Source: JAVKFF01 sp040226215
Lineage (GTDB): Bacteria > Pseudomonadota > Alphaproteobacteria > DSM-16000 > Inquilinaceae
Reading direction: 5' to 3'
NCBI GenBank assembly: GCA_040226215.1
Contig: JAVKFF010000197.1
Span: 1-12,127 of the forward strand
Length of the DNA stretch: 12,127 nucleotides
Both the position numbers and the translations under genes were made by a program. The notes beneath the pieces are model-generated. The model saw only the letters and a program-made list of their open reading frames with translations, was not told the DNA's origin and ran no database searches. Of this stretch, positions 1 to 5,926 are shown one piece after another (position 1 is the stretch's first letter; each line of letters opens with the position of its first letter).

Positions 1-621
1 CGCCGTCCTGGTGGCGGCGAACACGCGGCCGACCGGTCCCAGTACATGCATGACGATGTCATGGGCGTGGATCGCCTGGGTCAGGTTGACGCCGCCCAGC
101 TCCGTCGCCCACCGGCCGCGCCACGGCACGGCGTAGTAGTCGGCCTCGCGGCGCCAGTGGTTCTCGACCGTCGTGACGAGGGCGCGGCCGGTCAGCCCCA
201 GCCCCTTGAGATGCTCGAGCTGGCGCAGCCCGTTGCCGAAGCGCTTCTGCAGGATCGGCAGCAGCCGGCCGCGCGCGCCGGCGGCGATCCCGGCCAGTGC
301 GTCGACCTCGGCCAGCGAGCCGACCAGCGGCTTCTCGCAGATCACGTGCTGGCCCGCCCGCAGCACCGCGACGATCTGCTCGAAATGCTGGTATGGCGGG
401 GTGCACAGGTCGATGACGTCGATCGCCGGGTCGCCGATCAGCCGGCCGAGATCGGTCTCCATCCGCGCCACGCCGCCTTCGCCCGCCAGCGCCGCCGCCC
501 GCCCGCGATCGACGTCGCAGACCGCCGCCACCGTCCACTGGCCGGGCAGGGCGCGAAAACCCGCGAGATGGTCCCGGCCGATTCCGCAGCCGACGATGGC
601 GACCCTCAGGCGCCCGGCCAT
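1..621 (-). CDS. Gfo/Idh/MocA family NAD(P)-dependent oxidoreductase (3' end cut by window edge)
   Basis: The 207 residues from ATG 621 run off the left edge with no stop. The N-terminus is a Rossmann fold: beta strand RVAIVGCGIG (residues 6-15) with a glycine-rich dinucleotide loop, then CDVD at 35-38 ending the second strand, where cofactor preference is set. Residues 94-99 (ICEKPL) hold the family's EKP signature, whose lysine is normally catalytic. GGVNLTQAIHAHD (176-188) matches the family segment that supplies the active-site histidine (H185) and nearby aspartate. Members usually have 330-400 residues, so about 40% is missing. The family oxidises or reduces sugars, inositols and related polyols in the cytoplasm. 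The start overlaps the nucleotidyltransferase gene by 16 bases and has GGAG four bases upstream, so it is the last visible gene of the operon. Adjacent glycosyltransferases suggest a sugar or sugar-nucleotide substrate, which is inference. Family call is firm; substrate unknown. Confidence 0.9.
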   Translation of the reverse strand, partial: MAGRLRVAIVGCGIGRDHLAGFRALPGQWTVAAVCDVDRGRAAALAGEGGVARMETDLGRLIGDPAIDVIDLCTPPYQHFEQIVAVLRAGQHVICEKPLVGSLAEVDALAGIAAGARGRLLPILQKRFGNGLRQLEHLKGLGLTGRALVTTVENHWRREADYYAVPWRGRWATELGGVNLTQAIHAHDIVMHVLGPVGRVFAATRTA

Positions 622-2081
622 GACACTCCGCCGCGCACATGCAGCGCCAGCGGCCGGAAGATCGCCAGCGCCGAAAGCCCTTCGGTGGCCGGGTCGATGC
701 CGGGATGCACGGTCAGGCCCAGGCGCCGGATCGCCGCCCAGGCCTCTGCGTCGACCAGGGAGGCGAGCGCGACCCGGCGCGGCTGTGGCCCCTGGGCGAC
801 GCGCCAGCGGCCGAGCCAGCGGCCGTCGACGCTGAAATGCAGATGCTGGCGCCGCCGGCCGCTGCCGGCCGGATGGGCGGCGAGTTCTCCGACCAGCGTC
901 AGTCGGCGGCAGCCCTTGCCGACATCCTCGCCGGAAACGGTGGCGCCGCCGGCGGCCGCGATCCGGCAGGTGACCGCCTCGGCCGTGCCCTCGACGGCGA
1001 TGGGCAGGGCGCTGCCCCGCCGCAGCCCCGGCCAGCGTCGCCGGCCGTTGCGTGGCCGCGGCTGCCGGTGCAGCAGCGGCTCGCCACCGGCCCGCCGCGC
1101 CTGGACCCGATCGAACAGCGCGTTCGCCGCCGGCTCGTCCGCGAAGCCCTGGCGCTCCAGGACCCGGCATTCGTGTTCCAGCAACTCGTCGGCCGGCATG
1201 GCGCGCAGTGCCGCGACCACGCCGTCGGGCGGAAATATCCCGCGCTCGCCCAGGACCTCGAAGGCCCGACCCACCAGGCGCTGCAGGAGGTGGCGGCGGG
1301 TGCGGTCCAGGAAGCGCTGCCAGTCGACGTCGCCGCGGCCGAGCAGCAGCCGGGCATCCCCCTGCCAGGTCAGGACCCCGCCGTGACGGGCCTGGATGCC
1401 GTGCAGCAGCACATGCAGCAGCAGGTCGGCCGGCGCCGGCAGCCGCGCCTCGACGCCCTGGAAGTCGACCACGCCGGCGGCCTCCCACATCTCGCGGTCG
1501 AAGCCGGCATAGCGCGTGACCTGGTTCGACAGGCGGTGCAGGTCGACCTCCCGCTCGCCCTCGGCGGTCAGCGGCGCGGCATGGCTGTGCGCGTAGTGCG
1601 CCACGTGCAGATAGGGATCGGGGAAGGGATAGGGTTCGCGCTGCCAGCCGGCCGCGCGCAGGGCCTGGAAGGCGCGCAGGAAGTCCGTCGGCGACACCAG
1701 CAGGTCGACATCCAGCAGCACCCGGTCGCGCGGGCTCGCCAGGCCGGCGGCGATCAGCGCCGCGCCCTTCAGCAGCATCGCCGGAATGCCGGCCCGTCGC
1801 AGCAGGCGGATCGCCTCCCTCCCCCCGGCCAGGCGCATCTGGTTGCGCGTCCAGGCGAGCCGGCGGATGCCGCGCAGCCGCGCCGCGTCCCGCTGAACGA
1901 CGCCGTCCCGCTCGAGTCGGCCCACGGCGGAGACCAGCAGCCGGTGCTCGTCCCAGGTCACCTCGTCGAGGTCGACCGCGGCCTCCCAGTCGCGCCACAG
2001 CGCGGCGATGTCGGCGCCGGGCTCGAAGGCGACGCGGCCGAGCAGCCGGATCGAGCGCTCGAGGGCGGCCGCGTCACGCAT
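606..2081 (-). CDS. Nucleotidyltransferase family protein (PF14907-like) with extra C-terminal beta-rich domain
   Basis: This 491-residue protein resembles the uncharacterised nucleotidyltransferase family PF14907. Visible motifs are LLKGAAL (103-109), the metal-binding DVDLLV (124-129) and a third acidic position in EVDLH (178-182), the usual pol-beta-fold arrangement, followed by a helical region with DLLLHVLLHG (219-228). Family members often sit beside PqqD, HprK-like and glycosyltransferase genes, as here; their substrates are not established. The core would end near residue 320. An Arg/Pro-rich linker (about 327-355) is followed by a beta-rich region (about 358-490) containing HFSVDGRWLGRW and PRRVALASL, which resembles jelly-roll modules attached to glycan-handling proteins. 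That comparison is from memory and tentative. The ATG start overlaps the upstream glycosyltransferase by 8 bases and has no clear Shine-Dalgarno, suggesting translational coupling. Protein is probably cytoplasmic, with no signal peptide or membrane segment. Confidence 0.85.
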   Translation of the reverse strand: MRDAAALERSIRLLGRVAFEPGADIAALWRDWEAAVDLDEVTWDEHRLLVSAVGRLERDGVVQRDAARLRGIRRLAWTRNQMRLAGGREAIRLLRRAGIPAMLLKGAALIAAGLASPRDRVLLDVDLLVSPTDFLRAFQALRAAGWQREPYPFPDPYLHVAHYAHSHAAPLTAEGEREVDLHRLSNQVTRYAGFDREMWEAAGVVDFQGVEARLPAPADLLLHVLLHGIQARHGGVLTWQGDARLLLGRGDVDWQRFLDRTRRHLLQRLVGRAFEVLGERGIFPPDGVVAALRAMPADELLEHECRVLERQGFADEPAANALFDRVQARRAGGEPLLHRQPRPRNGRRRWPGLRRGSALPIAVEGTAEAVTCRIAAAGGATVSGEDVGKGCRRLTLVGELAAHPAGSGRRRQHLHFSVDGRWLGRWRVAQGPQPRRVALASLVDAEAWAAIRRLGLTVHPGIDPATEGLSALAIFRPLALHVRGGVSWPGA

Positions 2082-2784
2082 CGTTCTGCGAGGCCGGGGC
2101 CGGCTCGTCCGGATCGGGCGCGGCCTGGCGCTGGCGCCGGCGCTGGATCGCCGCCCGCGCGGTCAGCAGATAGCCGCGGTCGCGCTCCCGGTCGCGGCCA
2201 TAGGAGAGGCTGCCCGGATGGATGCGCCGCAGCGCCAGGACATCCGGCAGCATCTCGAAGGCGAGGCCCGTTTCGCGGGCCCGCGCGATCCAGTCGACCA
2301 TCTCGCCCCGCATGCCGGGCGGGTCGATCATCGGCCCCACGCGCAGGGCCGCCTCGCGCCGCACCACGAAGGTGGTGCGTCCCCAGATCGGCTGCACCGC
2401 GCCCTCCTCGCGCGCACCGTCCCGCTCCCGGAAGCGGCGGGCATGGGCGAAGACGCCGTCGAGCCCGGGCCAGGCGGCGAAGCGTTCCGCCTGGCGGGCG
2501 ATCTTGCCGGGCAGCCAGATGTCGTCGGCGTCGAGGAAGGCGATGAACGGCGCGGTCGCCAGCCCGATCCCCGTGGTGGTCGCCCACCCGGCGCCACGGT
2601 TCGGCTGGCGCGTGACCACGACGCGCGCATCGAGGCTGGCCGCGATGTCGGCCGTGCCGTCGCGGGAGCCGTCGTCGACCAGGTGGATGCGCGCCGGCGC
2701 CGGCTCGTGACCGAGCACCGAGCGCACGGCCTCCGCCACCGTGGCGGCGGCGTTGAACGCCGGAATGACCACGTCGTATCTCAC
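2074..2784 (-). CDS. Glycosyltransferase family 2 (second of two)
   Basis: This 236-residue GT-A fold enzyme should transfer a sugar from a nucleotide-sugar donor. The sequence shows YDVVIPAFN (3-11) at the first strand, VDDGS (36-40) for nucleotide binding, and FLDADD (83-88) with the DxD metal and donor site. GEMVDWI (160-166) lies where the acceptor-side acidic residue normally sits, with D164 the likely base. The C-terminus carries ALRRIHPGSLSYGRDRERD (184-202) and RGYLLTARAAIQRRR (203-217), a basic tail typical of soluble GT2 proteins. I recall similar tails from loci with HprK-like and PqqD genes. There are no membrane segments. Translation starts at GTG 2784, whose GTGA overlaps the stop of the preceding glycosyltransferase by 4 bases. 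The stop overlaps the nucleotidyltransferase start by 8 bases. Donor and acceptor are unknown. Confidence 0.92.
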   Translation of the reverse strand: MRYDVVIPAFNAAATVAEAVRSVLGHEPAPARIHLVDDGSRDGTADIAASLDARVVVTRQPNRGAGWATTTGIGLATAPFIAFLDADDIWLPGKIARQAERFAAWPGLDGVFAHARRFRERDGAREEGAVQPIWGRTTFVVRREAALRVGPMIDPPGMRGEMVDWIARARETGLAFEMLPDVLALRRIHPGSLSYGRDRERDRGYLLTARAAIQRRRQRQAAPDPDEPAPASQNDA

Positions 2785-3551
2785 GAGCCCTCTCCGAAAC
2801 CGGCATCGGCCCGCTGCCGCGCCATCAGGAACGTCTTGCCGAGATCCGCCCGACCGCCCACCTGGCCACCCGCTCGCCGGCGACCGAGCGAGCGGTGCAG
2901 CAGGCGCAGCATGACCTTCGATCCGTCCGGGTTGAGCCGGGTCGTGTTGCGGTCGTGACGGCGGTAGTAGACTGCGATCGCCGGGTCGTGATGGATCGGC
3001 TCGCCGCCATCCATCAGCCGCAGCAGGAAGTCGAGATCCTCGCCTAGCGCGAGGCCCTCGTCGCAGCCGCCATAGTCGTCGAAGATCTCGCGCCGGAACA
3101 GCATGGTGGTGAGGCTGACCCCGGTGACCCGGTTGAAGCGGGTGCCGGGCCGCGGCCGCCAGTCGCCGTCGAGCGCCTCGAACAGCATCAGGTCGCCGAG
3201 CACCACGCGCACGCCCTGGCGTTCAAGACAGTCCAGCTGCCGACCGATGCGGTCCGGCGCGCAGAGATCGTCGGCGTCCAGGAAGGTCAGGCAGGGCGCC
3301 CGCGCCGCGGCGATACCGGCATTTCGGGCGCGCGACACCCCGCTTGGCGGCAGCGACATCCGGCGCAGCCGGGGCTCGCGCGCGGCGATGTCGTCGACGA
3401 TCCGCGCCGTGGCGTCGGTCGAGCCGTCGTCAACCACCAGCACCTCGATGTCCTCGACACCGCCCCGCCACAGCGAGGCGATGGCCGCGGCGATATAGCA
3501 CTCCGCATTGCGCGCCGGCATGATCACGGAGACACGCGGCGCGTCCGTCAT
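2781..3551 (-). CDS. Glycosyltransferase family 2 (first of two)
   Basis: This 256-residue GT2 enzyme begins RVSVIMPARN (6-15). It has VVDDGSTD (39-46) and LTFLDADD (88-95) for donor and metal binding, and GEDLDFLLRL (170-179), whose ED pair is the expected catalytic-base motif. The end of the domain is AVYYRRHDRNTTR (193-205), also typical of the family. The reading frame is open further upstream to 3737, but the ATG at 3551 forms an ATGA overlap with the kinase stop, starts directly on the first GT2 strand, and has GAGG about nine bases upstream, so it is preferred. It shares the GT2 core with the next gene but differs in the rest, so the two probably act on different acceptors or donors rather than being a recent duplication. 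There are no membrane segments, and the substrate is unknown. Confidence 0.93.
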   Translation of the reverse strand: MTDAPRVSVIMPARNAECYIAAAIASLWRGGVEDIEVLVVDDGSTDATARIVDDIAAREPRLRRMSLPPSGVSRARNAGIAAARAPCLTFLDADDLCAPDRIGRQLDCLERQGVRVVLGDLMLFEALDGDWRPRPGTRFNRVTGVSLTTMLFRREIFDDYGGCDEGLALGEDLDFLLRLMDGGEPIHHDPAIAVYYRRHDRNTTRLNPDGSKVMLRLLHRSLGRRRAGGQVGGRADLGKTFLMARQRADAGFGEGS

Positions 3552-4681
3552 CGAACCGCCTCGATCAGCCGCGAAACCGCCTCCGCGACACCGGCCGGCG
3601 CCGAGCCGAGGTCGAGCCGGAAGGCCGGCAGGCGGCGCAGCAGGCGGGCATAGTCGGCAAAGCCCTCGCGCAGCGTCTCCGGCAGCTGCGTCAGGCTTGA
3701 AAGGCCGAGCGCGCGCATGGCCTCCAGCGCCCCGCAACGCCGCCAGCCGGTCCCCTCGCCCGGCCCGCGCCGGGGCAGCACCACGGCCCGAATGGACAAT
3801 GCCTCGACCAGGGCGCCCGGGGCGATCGCCGCCAGCGGCAGCTCGTACTTGCCCTGCCAGTTGGGCCGGTCGCCCGGGCCGAGCTGGTCGCCGAGCCCCT
3901 GCCGGTCGATACCGGCCGCGTCCTGCTTGACGTGACTGTAGACCGCGCGCGCCACCACCCGGTCCGCCTCGAGGCCCAGCGCCACGTAGTCGTCACCCAC
4001 CGTCGTCAGCCCGTCGAGCGCGCCCGCCAGCACGGTGCCCGATTTGCCGGCACCGCCGAGACCGGCGATCAGCACGCCGGTTCCGTCCCGGCCCAGCGTC
4101 CCGGCATGGGCTAGCCGCCATCCCGAGCGGCGCAGGGCATGATGGATGGGCAGGCGGCAGGGAGCGCCGATATCCCAGGGCGGCAGCGCGTCGGCCTGCC
4201 CCGCGAGCTGCAGCGCCCGGCCGGAAGCACGGTCGAACAGCGTCCAGACCGGCGGCGCCGCCTGATAGCTGGCGTCGTAGCCACCGCCGCTCACGCTCAG
4301 AAAGCCGTCATCCCGCCTTGCGTCTGCTCCCGTTTCGCCCGCGGGCGGTTCCCAGCTTGGCATGGATGGGAGCCGCAGGGCCGCCAGCCCGTGCAGGGCG
4401 ACGTCGAGGCGCCCGGAGCTCGCCGTGTGGCTGTGACCCGCCGTGCCGGCGAAACGGCCGGCATAGGCGTCGAGCAGGCCGCGATCCTCGCTGACCAGGC
4501 GCAGGTCGAGGCCGGCGACACGCAGCCGCGTCGCCGCCAGCGCTTGCGTCGGCGCGCGCGCGGCGCGGTCGAACAGGTGGGCCGCGAATTCCGAGAACGG
4601 CGGGTGCGCGATCCCGGCGCCCCGGTCCTCGAGAACGGTCCCGACGGCTATGATGCGATCTCCGGACGGCGGACCGGCCAA
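3548..4681 (-). CDS. HprK-like serine kinase / P-loop protein (HprK-related, without HPr partner)
   Basis: This 377-residue protein resembles the C-terminal kinase domain of HPr kinase/phosphorylase and PEP carboxykinase-like P-loop proteins. The Walker A loop is GLGGAGKS (207-214), and LTTVGDDYVAL (225-235) supplies the acidic Walker B-like pair (D230, D231). The region before residue 180 lacks the HprK N-terminal domain and instead has a beta-rich section. After the P-loop, WQGKYELPL (275-283) lies where this family has a conserved lysine. Proteins of this type pair with PqqD-like genes (the HPr-rel-A type of system, as I recall it) and are thought to phosphorylate a peptide or small molecule rather than HPr. 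No HPr or PTS gene is visible. The start is TTG 4681, chosen because AGGAGG lies seven bases upstream and I found no in-frame ATG or GTG near the N-terminus. It overlaps the PqqD gene by 34 bases and the glycosyltransferase by 4. Family is good; substrate unknown. Confidence 0.85.
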   Translation of the reverse strand: MAGPPSGDRIIAVGTVLEDRGAGIAHPPFSEFAAHLFDRAARAPTQALAATRLRVAGLDLRLVSEDRGLLDAYAGRFAGTAGHSHTASSGRLDVALHGLAALRLPSMPSWEPPAGETGADARRDDGFLSVSGGGYDASYQAAPPVWTLFDRASGRALQLAGQADALPPWDIGAPCRLPIHHALRRSGWRLAHAGTLGRDGTGVLIAGLGGAGKSGTVLAGALDGLTTVGDDYVALGLEADRVVARAVYSHVKQDAAGIDRQGLGDQLGPGDRPNWQGKYELPLAAIAPGALVEALSIRAVVLPRRGPGEGTGWRRCGALEAMRALGLSSLTQLPETLREGFADYARLLRRLPAFRLDLGSAPAGVAEAVSRLIEAVR

Positions 4682-5100
4682 CCGGTCTCCTCCTCCACCT
4701 CGTGGATGGGATCGGCCAGGAGCATCTCCTGCATGTCGTCGAAGCTCTCCACCGCGAGCGCGAGAAGGGCGCCGGGCGCCAGAGCCGGGGAGCTCGTCGC
4801 CGGGGTCGCCGCCGGTGACACCGCTGAGTCCGTCGCCTCGCCGCGCTCGCGCAGCAGGCCTTCGCCGATCAGCGTCTCGAGGAAGGCCAGCGCGGCGGCG
4901 CGGGCGTCCTCCGGCAGCGCCTCAGGCTCACCGGTCAGCGCCCGCAGGCTGCCGCCCGAGGCCAGGTGGCTCCAGGCCGCGTGACCGGTCCCACGCAAGC
5001 TGAAATAGCGTCCGGTGTCCAGGTTGATGGCCACGATCTCGTCGTCGAAATCCTCCGCCACAACGTCCGGCGCGGCGATTTCGTAACGCGTCGTCCACAT
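4648..5100 (-). CDS. PqqD family peptide-modification chaperone with extended acidic C-terminal tail
   Basis: The protein is 150 residues from ATG 5100. Residues 1-88 are PqqD-like: YEIAAPDVVAEDFDDEIVA is followed by INLDTGRYFSLRGTG (25-39), the typical strand-turn-strand segment, then a winged-helix-like helical part (AAWSHLASGG, AFLETLIGEGLL). PqqD-type domains bind leader peptides of ribosomally made peptides and present them to modifying enzymes. Stand-alone PqqD is about 90 residues, so about 60 are extra: an Ala/Ser/Pro-rich linker (89-110), then an acidic tail with VESFDDMQEMLLADPIHEV (117-135) and GWPVRR (140-145). That tail could be a substrate-like or docking segment. It is the first gene of the operon. 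TTG 5106 is an alternative start two codons upstream with GGGAG at five-base spacing; ATG 5100 has that same GGGAG eleven bases away. The choice is uncertain. Confidence 0.85.
   Translation of the reverse strand: MWTTRYEIAAPDVVAEDFDDEIVAINLDTGRYFSLRGTGHAAWSHLASGGSLRALTGEPEALPEDARAAALAFLETLIGEGLLRERGEATDSAVSPAATPATSSPALAPGALLALAVESFDDMQEMLLADPIHEVEEETGWPVRRPEIAS
4689..4694 (-). promoter_or_regulatory. Ribosome binding site deciding the TTG start of the HprK-like gene
   Basis: On the minus strand a GGAGGAGGAG run ends five bases before TTG 4681, and its AGGAGG core has seven-base spacing. The site lies inside the 3' end of the PqqD-like gene, so ribosomes finishing that gene could re-initiate here. 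It is the main reason for accepting a TTG start. Confidence 0.65.
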
Positions 5101-5190
5101 TCCCAAAAATACTCCCGCACTCTCGACTCACATATGTAAATTGCACGGAAGGGAAGTGTGAATGCAAGTACCTGCCCACGGCTGCCGCCG
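5101..5190 (-). promoter_or_regulatory. Probable promoter region of the PqqD/HprK/glycosyltransferase operon
   Basis: This 90-base gap between marR and the PqqD gene is the only space upstream of the operon. Its middle (about 5103-5165) is much richer in A and T than the flanks. On the minus strand a TTGCAT and a CAATTT are separated by 18 bases, a weak match to a sigma-70 pattern. It also contains the perfect 8-base palindrome ACATATGT (5130-5137). No strong consensus promoter is visible, and read-through from marR is possible because no terminator separates the two genes. Confidence 0.3.
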
Positions 5191-5784
5191 TCAGTCTCCG
5201 TTCGCGAGGCCGATGCGGATCGCCTCGATCTCGGCCGCGAACTTCGCCCGCCGGGCCGGCGCCTCCTCGGTCCAGGCGCTGAAGCGCGCCAGCAGGCGAC
5301 CCAGCGCCGCCAGGTCGCGATCGCTCCAGTCGTTGAGGAAGTCGCCCAGCAGCAGGAACTTGAAGGCGCGCACCGCGTCGACCACGCGCTGACCGCTGGG
5401 CGTCAGCTGCACCACCGCGCGCCGGCCGTCGGTCTGGCTGACAGCGCGGCGCACATGGCCTGCCGCCACCATCTCGGCTACCAGGCGGCTCGCCCGCGAA
5501 GGATCGATCGCCAGCCGCTCGGCCACGGTCGACACCATGGTCTCGCCGCCGGCCTCACCGCCGAACTCGTTCTCCGGCGCGGCGATGGCGGTCAGCACGT
5601 CGAGCTGCGCCAGGTCGAGGTCGAGGCCCAGATCGACCAGGGCCAGGCGGCCGATCTCCCGTTTCACCGCCCGCCGCCGCCAGCGCTGCAGCAGCGCGTC
5701 GATCGACAGCGTCGCCGCGACGGTGTCCGCGCGGATGCCGGCCTGCCGCATGAGGGCGCTGAGCGCGTCCGTTCCCGCCATCAT
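5191..5784 (-). CDS. MarR family transcriptional regulator
   Basis: This 197-residue winged-helix regulator has the MarR layout. Residues 57-67 (DLAQLDVLTAI) form the helix before the reader domain. STVAERLAIDPSRASRLVAE (85-104) is the helix-turn-helix. HVRRAVSQTDGRRAVVQLT (110-128) is the beta wing with its usual DxRR turn, and the last helices (about 131-190) should dimerise. MarR proteins are dimeric repressors that leave DNA when they bind small, often phenolic, ligands. The gene diverges from the MFS exporter across a 142-base gap, the classic arrangement for a repressor controlling an efflux pump and itself. It starts MM: ATG 5784 has GGGA immediately upstream, while ATG 5781 has better spacing, so the start is uncertain by one codon. 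The insertion around residues 69-82 (PENEFGGEAGG) before the HTH is unusually long. Ligand unknown. Confidence 0.92.
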   Translation of the reverse strand: MMAGTDALSALMRQAGIRADTVAATLSIDALLQRWRRRAVKREIGRLALVDLGLDLDLAQLDVLTAIAAPENEFGGEAGGETMVSTVAERLAIDPSRASRLVAEMVAAGHVRRAVSQTDGRRAVVQLTPSGQRVVDAVRAFKFLLLGDFLNDWSDRDLAALGRLLARFSAWTEEAPARRAKFAAEIEAIRIGLANGD

Positions 5785-5840
5785 TCCCGACCCGTCGGCT
5801 GCGTCGGCAGGGCCGCCGGGATGGCAGCACTGCGAAATTA

Positions 5841-5861
5841 CATGTTATCAGCATATACATG
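5841..5861. promoter_or_regulatory. Candidate MarR operator (imperfect palindrome)
   Basis: CATGT (5841-5845) and ACATG (5857-5861) are inverted repeats separated by 11 AT-rich bases, giving a 21-base site of the size MarR dimers bind. It overlaps the -10 of the predicted marR promoter and lies 66 bases upstream of the MFS start, so one bound dimer could repress both genes. A smaller inverted repeat, GCAT-ATAC-ATGC (5851-5862), overlaps the right half. Confidence 0.35.
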
Positions 5862-5871
5862 CGCGTGTCAC
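5844..5871 (-). promoter_or_regulatory. Candidate marR promoter
   Basis: On the minus strand GTGACA (5871-5866, five of six to the sigma-70 -35 consensus) is followed after 16 bases by GATAAC (5849-5844, four of six to the -10 consensus). This would place transcription start near 5837 and a leader of about 50 bases before marR. The prediction rests on sequence match alone. Confidence 0.4.
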
Positions 5872-5926
5872 CATTCCAGCCGGCGATACGGGTGGCTGGC
5901 GACGACCGAGGGAGAAACGGCCGATC

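Noticed and set aside
639..2546. Long plus-strand open frame (635 codons) over the nucleotidyltransferase and glycosyltransferase genes
   Set aside because: It is antisense to genes with clear family motifs. Its translation is Arg/Pro/Gln/Ala-rich with no domain pattern, as expected for an unused frame in GC-rich DNA.
3548..5100. Lasso peptide biosynthetic cluster (PqqD-like plus HprK-like kinase)
   Set aside because: There is no asparagine-synthetase-like cyclase, no transglutaminase-like protease and no precursor gene in the visible sequence, so a lasso assignment is not supported.
4928..5179. 83-residue minus-strand frame upstream of the PqqD gene as a precursor peptide
   Set aside because: Most of it overlaps the PqqD gene in another frame, and its translation turns Arg/Gly-rich there. 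No leader/core pattern is visible.
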